Assembly (NCBI GenBank): GCA_016875715.1
Contig: VGOZ01000002.1
Coordinates: 1-64,000, forward strand
Source: Chloroflexota bacterium
GTDB taxonomy: Bacteria; Chloroflexota; UBA6077; FW602-bin22
Length of the DNA stretch: 64,000 bases
Direction: 5' to 3'
Position numbers and translations under genes: made by a program
The notes under the pieces: generated by a model
Database searches by the model: none
What the model saw: only the letters and a program-made list of their open reading frames with translations
What the model was told of the DNA's origin: nothing
Shown: in pieces, positions 9,910-19,880 of the stretch
Layout: each line of letters opens with the position of its first letter
Numbering within the stretch: position 1 is the first letter of the stretch

Positions 9910-11574
9910 TCAGTACGCCGCCGCGGTCGCCTTGAGGAGATCGGCCGATCGCGGGTAGACCGGATCCTCGGCGGTGATGACCTCAAGGAGGGCCACCCGC
10001 CCCTGCCGCGTCTGCTCGATCGCGCGCCGCAGCGCGGGGACGACATCCCCGGGCTTCTCGACCCGCTGCGCCCAGGCACCAAGCCCTTCGGCGACGCGGG
10101 TGTAGTTCCCCGAAAGCATGTTTGACTGATATCGCTCGCTCGCCCGCGGCATGTGGTGGCCGTAGCCGCCCATACGCGAGTTATTAAGGATGACGGTCAG
10201 CGTCGGGATCCGCTCGCGAACGGCGGTCTCGATCTCCATTCCCGCGGTGCCGAAGGCGAGGTCGCCCATGATGTTGATGCACAGTTTCTCGGGGAAGGCG
10301 AGCTTCGCGCCCATCACCAGCCCCAGGCCGGTGCCCAACTGCGTTGATTTGCCCCAGCCGAGGTAGCCGCGCGGCGTCACCGCTTCATAGAACGTGAGCG
10401 TCTGGTCGCGCGGGTTGCCCGAGTCGTGGGTGATCACCGTCGTGGCGCGATCGACCGTGCGGTTGATGTCCCAGACCACCCGGTAGGGGTTGATCGGCGT
10501 GTCCTCGGAGGTGAGCCGGGGTATCCACTCCTTCAGGTACTCCTCGTGTGCCTCACGCAGGCCGGCCGCGACCTCTGGCTTCGCGGCGCCGCGCGCGCCG
10601 CCCCGCCGCAACTCGTCGATCAACTGGCGCGCGACGAGCTTGACGTCGCCGAGGATCGCCGCGTCCACGGCGTACCCCTTGCCGATGTCCCGTTCGTTGT
10701 TGGTGATCTGCACGATTGCGCGGCCGGGTGGAATGGGCGTGACGAAGCCGCTCTTCGAGAGGCCGGTGCCCAGCGCGATGACGAGATCGGTGCGGAGGAG
10801 GCTGTGCGCCGCCCCGCCGGCAAGGGTCAGACCGCCGGTGCCGGCGGAGAGAGGGTGGTTCTCCGGGAAGACGCTCTTGGCGGCCATCGTCGTCATGACG
10901 GGCGCCTGGAGCAGTTCGGCGAGTTCGCGGAGTTCGTCCCACGCCTGCGCCCACAGGACGCCGTGTCCGGCGAGGATCATCGGCCGGGCGGCGGCGAGCG
11001 CTCGCGCGGCCACGTCGGCCACGTCGCTCGGATCGCCGGCGGAGCGAAGGCTCTTCACCGGGGAGTAGGCTAGGTCCTTCTCGTCGATCTCCGCTCCGGC
11101 GACGTCGCGTGGGAGCTCCAGGAGCACCGGTCCCGGCGGGCCGGCGCGCAGATGGGTGAACGCGCGGCGGAGCATCTCGGTGACGCGGCCGGGTGTGCTG
11201 ATCCGCGCCGACCATTTCGTGATGTGCTGGAAGGGTGGGATCGGGTCGAAATTCGTCGGGGAGAAGTGGCGGGCCGGCTCGGGGCCGCCGGGGATGATGA
11301 GGACGGGGATGGAGTCGGCAAACGCCTGCGCCATTCCGCCGAAGGCGTTCTCGATGCCCGGGCCCTCCTGAACGCAGAGGACGGTCGGTTTCGTCCCGTT
11401 CGTCGCCCGGCAGTAGCCGTCGGCGATGTTGATGAGTGTCTTCTCCCCGCGGGCGATGATGGGGCGAATGCCGAGCGCGGCGGCTGAGTCGATGAGCGAG
11501 TTGTTCGGATAGGCGAAGAGGTACTCGACCCCCTCCTGCTTCAGGATCTTCGCGACCGCGTCAACACCTTTCAC
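9910..11574 (-). CDS. Thiamine pyrophosphate-requiring enzyme (acetolactate synthase-like)
   Basis: ThDP enzyme domains; MGDLAFGTAGMEIETAVRERIPTLTVILNNS; GTG start with AGGAGG upstream. Confidence 0.85.
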   Translation of the reverse strand: MKGVDAVAKILKQEGVEYLFAYPNNSLIDSAAALGIRPIIARGEKTLINIADGYCRATNGTKPTVLCVQEGPGIENAFGGMAQAFADSIPVLIIPGGPEPARHFSPTNFDPIPPFQHITKWSARISTPGRVTEMLRRAFTHLRAGPPGPVLLELPRDVAGAEIDEKDLAYSPVKSLRSAGDPSDVADVAARALAAARPMILAGHGVLWAQAWDELRELAELLQAPVMTTMAAKSVFPENHPLSAGTGGLTLAGGAAHSLLRTDLVIALGTGLSKSGFVTPIPPGRAIVQITNNERDIGKGYAVDAAILGDVKLVARQLIDELRRGGARGAAKPEVAAGLREAHEEYLKEWIPRLTSEDTPINPYRVVWDINRTVDRATTVITHDSGNPRDQTLTFYEAVTPRGYLGWGKSTQLGTGLGLVMGAKLAFPEKLCINIMGDLAFGTAGMEIETAVRERIPTLTVILNNSRMGGYGHHMPRASERYQSNMLSGNYTRVAEGLGAWAQRVEKPGDVVPALRRAIEQTRQGRVALLEVITAEDPVYPRSADLLKATAAAY

Positions 11575-11664
11575 CGTTGGTCCTCCTGAACGTGCGCCGT
11601 GGCGCATTATGAACGGTCTGGAGGTGGTCCCGCGCCGGGGTAGGAGGGGATGCCGGGAGCTGGC

Positions 11665-11940
11665 TTAACGACGGCCGACGAGCAGGGTCACCACAACCTC
11701 AACACCCACCTCGTGGCGGCGTGCGACCTCCGACAGAAGCGCCGCCTACGGACTGACTCTCAACGAGTCGTGGTTCGGCACTGTGATGCGGTGCCCGCCC
11801 CGCCAATCGTTCTTCAGCCGCAGGTGACTGCCTTCCTGACGCTGCCGCGTGACGGGCATACCCGAGAGCCCGTACCCGCGTTCGAGTTCGGTTCCCGAGA
11901 CGTCCCGTGGAAGCCTCACTGCCTCGCGGACAACCCGCAT
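11665..11940 (-). pseudogene. HicA-like toxin remnant with in-frame TAG
   Basis: VRLPRDVSGTELE...RQEGSHLRLKNDWRGGHRITVPNHDSLRVSP then TAG (11746-11748), then AALLSEVARRHEVGVEVVV in the same frame to TAA at 11665. Confidence 0.65.
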
Positions 11941-11998
11941 TCGGGAGTCCACCGATACGCCAGGAACCACACCAATCCGGAAAGCCTCGCGCACCCTC

Positions 11999-13027
11999 TC
12001 AGGCCCGGATCGCCCGCTCCAGCCGCGGCAGCGACACGTCGTACCGGTACGGCACGTTGATGTGCCCATCGGGGAACAGTTCGAAGTCGTGGGCGATGCC
12101 GTGGCCGCGCAGTTTCTTCGAGAGCAGGCGATGGCCGATCGCGAAGTTCAGTTCGTCCCACAGGCCGCAATCTAGGTAGACGTACCGGTAGGAGCGAAGG
12201 GCCTCGGAGTAGCGCGGCTCGTCGACCATGCGCACGGGGTCCCACGCCAGCCAGCGCGCCCAGACATCCTCCCGCAGGGTGCCGATCTCCATGTCGATGG
12301 GCATATCGAAGCCGCGCGGCGCGTCCGGGTTGGGCGCGAACGCCGCGCCGTAGCAGAGCATCCCCATCACCGCCCAGAACGGCGTGTGCGATTTCGGCTT
12401 GATCGTCGCGATCTGAGCGATTAACCCCTCCAGCCCGCCGTGGCGCAGCAGGTCCTGGTGGAGCCGGGCCATGTCCGGCAGGTAACCGAACTCGAAGTAC
12501 ATGTCGCCGCTGTGGACCGCCACCGCGCTGAACAGCTCGGGATGGCGCATCGCCTGGACGATGGCGCCGTAGCCGCCGCTGCTCTTGCCGGCGATCGCGC
12601 GATGGCGTCGATCCGGCAGCGTCCGGTAGCGGGCATCGACGAAGGGCAGCACCTCCTGGACCAGGTACTCCTCGTAGGGGCCCAGCGCCGAGGAGTTCAG
12701 GTACTGCGCGCCGCCGAAGATCGTGAAGCAGTCCGGCAGCACGGCGATCACCGGCCCCATATTCCCGTCGCCGATGAGTCGGTCGATCCGCTCCGGGAAC
12801 GACTCGGTCCAGGCGTCGACGTTGGAGAGGAGAAGCGGCCCGCTCCCGCCGTGCCCGGCGAGGATGACCACCACCGGATACCGCCGGGACGGGTCGTCGT
12901 CGTCGTAGCCGGGCGGGAGGTACACGGGGATCATCCGCTCGTGCGGATCGCCGGGCAAGTTCCCCTTCAGCAGCGCGCTCTCGTGCCAGGGCGTCTCGAC
13001 CCGGCCGAGCAGCCGTCGCGGGGGCAT
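11999..13027 (-). CDS. Alpha/beta hydrolase, esterase D-like
   Basis: 342 aa; RYPVVVILAGHGG, AIAGKSSGGYGAIVQAMRHPELF nucleophile elbow. Confidence 0.8.
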   Translation of the reverse strand: MPPRRLLGRVETPWHESALLKGNLPGDPHERMIPVYLPPGYDDDDPSRRYPVVVILAGHGGSGPLLLSNVDAWTESFPERIDRLIGDGNMGPVIAVLPDCFTIFGGAQYLNSSALGPYEEYLVQEVLPFVDARYRTLPDRRHRAIAGKSSGGYGAIVQAMRHPELFSAVAVHSGDMYFEFGYLPDMARLHQDLLRHGGLEGLIAQIATIKPKSHTPFWAVMGMLCYGAAFAPNPDAPRGFDMPIDMEIGTLREDVWARWLAWDPVRMVDEPRYSEALRSYRYVYLDCGLWDELNFAIGHRLLSKKLRGHGIAHDFELFPDGHINVPYRYDVSLPRLERAIRA

Positions 13028-13052
13028 GCCGCCGTCCTACCCGACGCCGTCG

Positions 13053-13379
13053 CTACTGGACGACCGAACGCGGCGTCGACGTGAGTCGGGTCACCTTGAT
13101 CTGGTTCACGTCGATCATCGTGCGTACGCGCGGCCCGAGATCGTTCACCCACGTCGGGTGCTCGTAGACCGCCTTGTAGAGCCGCTCGCGCTCCGCCTCG
13201 CTCTCGAACCGCCGGAGCCAGTAGTAATCCTCCGGGTCGGTCTCGTTGAGCCAGCTGCCGATGATGACCATCCCTTTCGACGACTGGAACGGGATCATCT
13301 CATCCTCGGTGAACTTGACCCACTCGGCTGACTTGCCGGGCATCAGCCGATACTGACGGAACTCGAAGAACACGGGCAT
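13053..13379 (-). CDS. NIPSNAP family protein
   Basis: 108 aa; FFEFRQYRLMPGKSAEWVKF, GSWLNETDPEDYYWLRRFESEAERERLYKAVYEHPTW. Confidence 0.75.
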   Translation of the reverse strand: MPVFFEFRQYRLMPGKSAEWVKFTEDEMIPFQSSKGMVIIGSWLNETDPEDYYWLRRFESEAERERLYKAVYEHPTWVNDLGPRVRTMIDVNQIKVTRLTSTPRSVVQ

Positions 13380-13509
13380 CCCTCCTTCGCCAGGTGGCAG
13401 CATACCGGACCGACACCGATCGCGGCGCTGCTCTGGTGGTGCATCGGCCCGGGTCGCGCGCGGATACACTCGCCGCCCGATCTCTCCACGTACGAAAGGA
13501 CACCACCCG

Positions 13510-14739
13510 ATGGCGAAGATCACCCGCGTCCGTACCATCCGGACGCGCCGGAACGGCGGCTGGCTCATTGTCAAGGTCGAGACGGATCAGCCGGGCCTCT
13601 ACGGCATCGGTTCGGCGAGCGACTGGTACCACAACGATGCCGTCAACGCCGCGATCGAGCAGGGGCTCGGCCCCCGCCTGGTCGGCCGCGAGGTGGGCCG
13701 CATCGAGGATCACTGGCAGTCGGGCAACACCAGCGGCTACTGGCGCAACGGCGCGGTCATGAACACCGCGCTGGGCGGCATCGACATGGCGCTCTGGGAC
13801 ATCAAGGGGAAGGAGGCCGGCAAACCGGTCTACGAACTGCTCGGCGGAGCGAGCCGTGCCGCGGTGCCCTGTTACGCCCACGCCAGCGGGAACACGCTGG
13901 AGGAACTCGTCGAGGACATCCGCCGCTACGTTGCCGAGGGGTACCCGGTGACACGCTGTCAGCTTGGGCCCTACGGCGGCGGCGGCTTCCTTACCCCGGC
14001 CGAGGCCGGGCGGCCCCGCGGCGCAGACACGTTCGCCTCGACGAGTCAGGGCGTCTTCGACGATGAGGCGTACCTCGAGAACGTGCCGAAGATGTTCGAC
14101 TACCTTCGCGCGCAGCTGGGGATGGGCGTCAAGCTCACCCACGACGTCCACGAACACCTGCGACCGCACAACGCGGTCACGCTGGCCAAGCTGCTCGAAC
14201 CGCACCGGCTCTTCTTCCTTGAGGACAACCTCTCGCCGGAGCAGGTCACCTACTACCGGCTCATCCGACAGCAGTGCACCACGCCGCAGGCGATGGGTGA
14301 ACTGTTCGTCAGCCCCCACGAATGGCTGCCGCTCATCCAGGAACGGCTCATCGACTACGTGCGCTGCCGCGTCTCGAAGATCGGCGGTATCTCCGCGGCG
14401 ATGAAGGTCGCCCACCTCTGTGAGGCATACGGCGTCCAGACCGCCTGGCAGGAGGGCGGCGACAACGACCCGGTCAACCAGGCCGCGGCGATGCACGTGG
14501 ATATGACGATCTGGAACTTCGGCATCCAGGAGGAGAACCACTTCCGCCCCGAGGAACTGGAGATCTTCCCGGGCCACGCCCGCCTGGAGGGCGGCCACCT
14601 CTACCCGAACGAGCGCCCGGGCCTGGGGATCGAGATCGACGAGGCGAAAGCGGCCCGCCTGCTCGACGCGGACCTCAACCGCGTGCCGCGGCACATGGCC
14701 GAGGATCGCCGCGCGGACGGGACGGTGGTGCGGCCGTAG
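13510..14739 (+). CDS. Enolase superfamily (mandelate racemase/muconate lactonizing-like) dehydratase
   Basis: 409 aa; GGIDMALWDIKGKEAGKPVYELLGG, LTHDVHEHL, FFLEDNLSPEQ, DYVRCRVSKIGGISAAMKVAHLCEAYGVQTAWQ. Confidence 0.9.
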   Translation: MAKITRVRTIRTRRNGGWLIVKVETDQPGLYGIGSASDWYHNDAVNAAIEQGLGPRLVGREVGRIEDHWQSGNTSGYWRNGAVMNTALGGIDMALWDIKGKEAGKPVYELLGGASRAAVPCYAHASGNTLEELVEDIRRYVAEGYPVTRCQLGPYGGGGFLTPAEAGRPRGADTFASTSQGVFDDEAYLENVPKMFDYLRAQLGMGVKLTHDVHEHLRPHNAVTLAKLLEPHRLFFLEDNLSPEQVTYYRLIRQQCTTPQAMGELFVSPHEWLPLIQERLIDYVRCRVSKIGGISAAMKVAHLCEAYGVQTAWQEGGDNDPVNQAAAMHVDMTIWNFGIQEENHFRPEELEIFPGHARLEGGHLYPNERPGLGIEIDEAKAARLLDADLNRVPRHMAEDRRADGTVVRP

Positions 14740-15086
14740 GCTCCTGCCGCCCGCGACGGCTCAGGCTTCCATCCGCGCGAGGAGCGCCTCGCCCCTCCCC
14801 AGGTGTTCGTCGGCCCGCGCCTCGACTTACCGCGGGACGGGTGCGGCCCAGAGCCAACAGTTGTTGCGGAGTTGAACTCAGCACGTCGAACGCCGGACCG
14901 TAACTGCGCCTGAGCGGAGACGGCACGGCGAGCGATCGAGCGCGACCGGCCGCACAAGTGCCTGTCCACCGACAGCGCCCGCTTGATGAGCTCCCGGGGT
15001 CCCCCGGCGATCTCGATGCGGTTCCCGCGCAGAGTCCCGAAGGGCAGGGGGATTCTGGGGTGGAATGAGAATCCACACTCCGTCGC

Positions 15087-15371
15087 TCAGGCCATAGCCA
15101 CCAGGACGCCATCCAGCGCGTCGTAGGCCGCGTTCATCCCCATCTCCATGCCGGACTGGAGCATGCCATCGCGTTCCCCGGTGGTGTGGAACAGCGAGAC
15201 GTTGACGAGACGGGTGCGGCCGTCGCCGAGATCCTCGAGCGTCAGCGTCTCGACGATGACGTGGCCGGGCATGCCGTCCCACTCGAAGGTCTGCACGATC
15301 CGCTCGGTGTAAATCTCCCGTTCGTGCGGGGTGGTGACGATCGCGCGGTACTGCGTGGGATGGGGCGTCAT
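15087..15371 (-). pseudogene. Internally deleted AHSA1/SRPBCC protein
   Basis: 94 aa; MTPHPTQYRAIVTTPHE start joined to C-terminal half ERIVQTFEWDGMPGHVIVETLTLEDLGDGRTRLVNVSLFH; central region missing. Confidence 0.55.
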
Positions 15372-15600
15372 GTCTCTTCTCCTTGCGTGCGATCCAGGAG
15401 TGCGCCAAGCCGATCGAGCCGCGCGTTCAGCATCGCCTGGTAGCGAGCGATCCAGGTCATCTCGTCGTCGAGGCGGCGCAGACCCAGGCGCGCCGTCCGC
15501 ACGCGCCCGGCCTTCTCCGTCGCGACGAGTCCGGCATCCTCCAGGATCTGGACGTGCCTCTTGACGCCCGTCAGCGTCGTGGCGCAGCGCGACGTGGCAC
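15368..15600 (-). pseudogene. 5'-truncated ArsR-family regulator
   Basis: LTGVKRHVQILEDAGLVATEKAGRVRTARLG...RLGALLDRTQGEET is the C-terminal part of an AHSA1-associated ArsR; N-terminal helices not found upstream; overlaps AHSA1 start (ATGA). Confidence 0.55.
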
Positions 15601-15639
15601 TAACGCCCGTGGTGCAGCGAGCGCTGTACCATCGACCCG

Positions 15640-16872
15640 ATGCGGGTCGCGGTGATCGGGGCCGGTGTGGTCGGCGCGTCGATCGCGTACCGACTCCAGG
15701 CCGGCGGCGCACAGGTGACGCTCATCGATGCCGCCGGGCCGGCGGAGGAGACCACCGCGCGCAGTTCGGCGTGGCTCAACGGCAACGACAAACCACCGCT
15801 GCACTACCAGCAATTGAACGCCGACGGGATCGAGGCGCACCGGCGGCTGGGGCGGGATCTCGGCACGGCACAGTGGCTCCACGAGAGCGGGTGCGTGATG
15901 TTCGAGGCGGAGCAAGCAATGCCCGTTCACGGCGTGGGGCCCGATCGTCTCGCCGATCGGGTCGCGCGCCTCGCCGCTTCCGGGTACCACGCCGAACTGA
16001 TCGATCGCGCGCAGGCCCGAGAACTGGAGCCGACAGTCGACTTCTCCCGCGCCGCCACGCTGGCGTGGTTCGCACGCGAGTGCTGGGCGGATGGTCCCCT
16101 CCTCGTGCGGACGCTGGTCGAGGCCGGTGAGGCGCGCGGCATGGTGACGCGGTTCCACACGGTCGTCTACTCCCTGCAGTCCGAAACCTCGGGTGCCACG
16201 ATGATCCTCCTGCCGGTCGAGCCATCCCGCGGCGCGTGGCCGCGCGCACGGGCGGGCGAGAGCGCCGTGGACGCGATGGGAGATGAGCGCTTCCATGGCG
16301 AGGGCGAACTCTGGGCGTTCGACCGCGTCGTCGTCGCGGCGGGCCGGTTCACCGATCGGGTCGCGGCGCGCGCCGGAGTGCGGGTTCCGCTCGCGCCGAC
16401 GTATGGCCTGCTCGCCGCCACCACCCCGTTCGCCGATCGACCTCGCCGCGTCGTGTACTGCCCGAACGTTCACTTCCGGCCCGAGCCCGGGGGTGGCCTC
16501 CTGCTCCAGGATGACTCGCTGGACCTGACCGTCGGCGCCGCGACACCCGAGTCGCCCCCGCCGCCGGGGTGCGAAGAACTGCTGGCGCGGGCGCGCGCGT
16601 ACGTTCCCGCACTGGCGGACGCAAGCATCGCCTCTGCCCACATCGGTACGCGGCCGATGCCGGCCGACGGGTACCCGATCGTGGGCAACGCGGGATGTCC
16701 CAAATGGCTGACCATCGCGGTAACGCATAGCGGCATGACGCTCGGCCCGCTCCTCGGCGAACTGGTCAGCCGCGAGGTCCTCAGCGGTGCGCCCGAGGAA
16801 CGGCTCGCGCCGTACCGGCTGACGCGCTTCGCGGCCGCGGGCGTGGGTCGGGGATCGCAACGTGATGGGTGA
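15640..16872 (+). CDS. FAD-dependent oxidoreductase (DadA/glycine oxidase-like)
   Basis: 410 aa; MRVAVIGAGVVGASIAYRLQAGGAQVTLID Rossmann motif. Confidence 0.9.
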   Translation: MRVAVIGAGVVGASIAYRLQAGGAQVTLIDAAGPAEETTARSSAWLNGNDKPPLHYQQLNADGIEAHRRLGRDLGTAQWLHESGCVMFEAEQAMPVHGVGPDRLADRVARLAASGYHAELIDRAQARELEPTVDFSRAATLAWFARECWADGPLLVRTLVEAGEARGMVTRFHTVVYSLQSETSGATMILLPVEPSRGAWPRARAGESAVDAMGDERFHGEGELWAFDRVVVAAGRFTDRVAARAGVRVPLAPTYGLLAATTPFADRPRRVVYCPNVHFRPEPGGGLLLQDDSLDLTVGAATPESPPPPGCEELLARARAYVPALADASIASAHIGTRPMPADGYPIVGNAGCPKWLTIAVTHSGMTLGPLLGELVSREVLSGAPEERLAPYRLTRFAAAGVGRGSQRDG

Positions 16873-16899
16873 GTCGTCTCGAACCGAATCAGCCCCGCG

Positions 16900-17955
16900 A
16901 TGAGTGCCGTTCTCGCGCTGGTCCTCCCCGGAGCTGCAGCGTTCGTCTGCCTGCTGTTCGCCGCGCTGGTGTTCGAGCAGTTCCGCCTGCGCCGCCGAGC
17001 GTTCCAGGTACTCTGGGCGCTCGGCCTGCTCTGGTACGGAATCGGCGCGGGGACAGAGTTCGTCGGCGCGGCGTTCGGGTGGTCCGAGCCGATCTACCGG
17101 CTCTGGTATCTGTTCGGCGCGATCCTCACCGCGGCGTACCTCGGCGCGGGGACGGTCACGCTCCTCGCGCGCACCGGGTTCGGCTACATCGCCGCGCTCG
17201 GCCTGATCGTGGGCGGCCTGTTCGCGCTGCTCAGTCAACAGCGTCTGGTACGCGAGGGCACGCCGGCCGATTCCGCAGCCGTGTACGGGACGCTCATGCT
17301 CGCGGTCGCCGCCGGCGAGGTCCTCATCTATGTCACGCTGCGGCACCGTCACCTCGTTGGCCACGTCACGATCGGCATCCTTGCCGCGGCCACTTTCGTC
17401 GCGGCGTGGATGGCGCTCACGGCGCCGGTCGCCCCGCCCGGCTACGCACTCGATCCCTACCACGTCCCGGTCGGGTCGGCCTTCGACCCGAATGTGCGGG
17501 TACTGACCGGGCCGTTCAACATCGCTGGGGCGCTCTGCCTCGTCGGCGGCGCGATCTACTCGGCGTACGTCTACATGCCGAAGCGGAAGATCCTGCGCGC
17601 GCGCCGACTCCCGCCAATCGCGGCGCAGGTGTACGGGTTCGCGACCGTGCTCGTGAACCTCGTCGCGTCCATCCCGTCCGCATGGGGGGCGGCACGCGCG
17701 GGCGCGGTGCATTCGCGGGTGCCCGCGACGCTCCTCATCGCCGTCGGCGGCTTCATTCCCAGTATCACCAGCGGCCTGAACCGGTTCGGCCTCACCTGGG
17801 GCTTCTTCCTCGGCGAACTGCTCGGCGTGCTCTTCATCTTCGCGGGATTCCTCGTCAGCGAGGAGGTATTCCGCGACCGGCGCGTCTCTCTGGGCTCGCT
17901 GGTCCTCTGGCGCGGGTCGGGGTCCCTCGGCGCGCCGTCCGCGCCGCGCCACTGA
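16900..17955 (+). CDS. Hypothetical polytopic membrane protein
   Basis: 351 aa; multiple hydrophobic segments across the length. Confidence 0.65.
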   Translation: MSAVLALVLPGAAAFVCLLFAALVFEQFRLRRRAFQVLWALGLLWYGIGAGTEFVGAAFGWSEPIYRLWYLFGAILTAAYLGAGTVTLLARTGFGYIAALGLIVGGLFALLSQQRLVREGTPADSAAVYGTLMLAVAAGEVLIYVTLRHRHLVGHVTIGILAAATFVAAWMALTAPVAPPGYALDPYHVPVGSAFDPNVRVLTGPFNIAGALCLVGGAIYSAYVYMPKRKILRARRLPPIAAQVYGFATVLVNLVASIPSAWGAARAGAVHSRVPATLLIAVGGFIPSITSGLNRFGLTWGFFLGELLGVLFIFAGFLVSEEVFRDRRVSLGSLVLWRGSGSLGAPSAPRH

Positions 17956-17961
17956 GGAGGC

Positions 17962-18600
17962 TCAGTTCGCGAGCGTGTCCGCGACCTCGACACTGGCGCT
18001 GCGTCGGACGTTCCGCACCTCGTTCCGCATGTCGTCGATCCAGTAGATCCGGTCGGCGCGCGACTGCAGTTCGGTCGAGACCCCGACGCGAAAGACGACC
18101 AGTTCGAACTGCTTGCCCCGCTCGCAGAGGTGCTCGATCGCATCGAGGAGATCGGCGTCGCCCGAGGAGAGGATCAGCGTGTCGTACTCGTCCACGAGCG
18201 CGAGCGCAAGCGTGGCGATGCCCACGTCGACCCCCTTCTGTTCCTGGCGGGAGAGGCGGTGGTCGGGCGCGCCGCGCCCGTGGGGACATTCCAGACTGAC
18301 GTTCTCACCGCACGCCTCGCAGCGCGCCCGGTGGGCGGCGACGTTGCGCAGCGGGTAGAGCTTGGTGATGATTTTCGGCCCGAACGGTGGTGCGCTGCGG
18401 AGCCAGTTGTGAAACGCGGCCTGCTGGTCCGAGACCGGCATGGGTACCGAGTTGAGGAAGTACGCCCGCCAGATCGGGCCATCGTTCTCCACGTGCGCGC
18501 GCAGTTTTCGGTAGTCGAACTGATATCCCGGTTCGACCGACGTCTGTGACGACCAGAGATAGCCGCCGTCGATGAGCCACAGCCCGCGTCTCCGCTCCAC
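17962..18600 (-). CDS. NYN/LabA-like PIN-superfamily protein with zinc-ribbon-like insertion
   Basis: 212 aa; LWLIDGGYLW, KGVDVGIATLALALVDEYDTLILSSGDADLL; CEACGENVSLEC insertion. Confidence 0.75.
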   Translation of the reverse strand: MERRRGLWLIDGGYLWSSQTSVEPGYQFDYRKLRAHVENDGPIWRAYFLNSVPMPVSDQQAAFHNWLRSAPPFGPKIITKLYPLRNVAAHRARCEACGENVSLECPHGRGAPDHRLSRQEQKGVDVGIATLALALVDEYDTLILSSGDADLLDAIEHLCERGKQFELVVFRVGVSTELQSRADRIYWIDDMRNEVRNVRRSASVEVADTLAN

Positions 18601-18675
18601 ATACGCTCCCGGGCCGGCCGCTGCCGGCGGGGTGATCGTAGGGGAGGCGGGCGCCGATCGTGGGCGCCCCGACGT

Positions 18676-19656
18676 TCAGGCGGTCGCGGTGCGTTTCAGT
18701 TCCGGCATCACCTCGCGCGCGAACAGGTCGAAGGTCTCCTCCGACCAGAGGGACGAGGGGTGTGGCCCGTGGGAGATGATGAAATGGTTGATGCCCCAGC
18801 GCACCTGCGTCTGGAGGCCGCGCAGTACCTCATCCGGTGTCCCGATCACGTATCGTCGACGCGCTTCCGACTCGTCGATGCCGCCGTTGATCTCGCGGAG
18901 CATCTCGACCACAGCCGCCACGTCGCTCGTCCGGCGGGACACGATCACGTTGGTGAATGAGGAGATCTCGATCTCGGCGAAGTCGCGCCCGGCTGCCTGG
19001 CACGCGGCGCGGAGGTCGACCAGTTTCGCAGCCAGCGGTTCGCCATCCGGAAAGTTCGCCGCGCCGCCATTCCATCCCGCGGCGTAGCGCGCGGTGAGGC
19101 GCATCATCCGTTCGCCGGTCGCGGCGATCCAGATGGGCACCGGCGGGCTGGGCATCAGCAGGCTGGCGTCGGTGAGGTGATAGTGCTTGCCAGCGAGCGT
19201 GACCCGCTCCCCGGCGAGCAGCCCGGTGAGGATGCGGAGGTATTCGTCGAGGCGGCCGACCCGTGCGTCGAAACCGAGGCCGAACGCGGCGTGCTCGATC
19301 GGCTGGTTTCCCGCGCCGATACCAAGAATGAGGCGCCCCTCGGCCAGTTCCTGGAGTGCTCCGGCCATCTTGGCGAGCATGGCCGGATGGCGGAATCCCG
19401 CGGCCAGGACCATGCTGCCCACCCGCGCCCGCCTGGTTGCCATCACCAATGCGGTCATCGTCGTCCACGCCTCGGGATAGGGGTTCAGGACCCCTTTTGG
19501 CCGCTCGATGAAGAAGTGATCGGGCACCCAGAGCGAGTCGAACCCGAGCTCGTCGGCGCGCTGCCCGTAGCGCACGATCTGGCGGTGGTTCGGCGGCCCG
19601 TATGTCCGCGGGTCGCCCAACCCTCGCGGGATGAACATTCCTACTCTGACCGGCAC
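18676..19656 (-). CDS. LLM class (F420-dependent-like) oxidoreductase
   Basis: 326 aa; luciferase-like GFDSLWVPDHFF; LILGIGAGNQPIEH. Confidence 0.85.
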   Translation of the reverse strand: MPVRVGMFIPRGLGDPRTYGPPNHRQIVRYGQRADELGFDSLWVPDHFFIERPKGVLNPYPEAWTTMTALVMATRRARVGSMVLAAGFRHPAMLAKMAGALQELAEGRLILGIGAGNQPIEHAAFGLGFDARVGRLDEYLRILTGLLAGERVTLAGKHYHLTDASLLMPSPPVPIWIAATGERMMRLTARYAAGWNGGAANFPDGEPLAAKLVDLRAACQAAGRDFAEIEISSFTNVIVSRRTSDVAAVVEMLREINGGIDESEARRRYVIGTPDEVLRGLQTQVRWGINHFIISHGPHPSSLWSEETFDLFAREVMPELKRTATA

Positions 19657-19880
19657 GTGGTTCCCTCCCGGCGCTAGCCTATCAGCGATGTGCGGTCGCC
19701 ATGGCGGCGCGTCGAGGCAGAGGGGGCGGCGATGGCCCGAGCGCCATCGTCCTGACGCGCACCACTCGGGCGTCAGTCCCGCTCAGTGGGTCCGTGAGAA
19801 GCAGATCAGGCCGATGAGAGGGGGTTAGATTCCACGGCAGCGCCGCGGAAACCAGATGTCCTGAGGAGGTGCCGGATCAT

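Noticed and set aside
8229-10082. 617-aa minus-strand ORF
   Set aside because: Out-of-frame shadow of the MFS transporter and neighbouring genes; sense MFS frame is convincing.
15571-17952. 793-aa minus-strand ORF
   Set aside because: Antisense to FAD oxidoreductase and membrane protein genes; shadow ORF with no recognisable domain.
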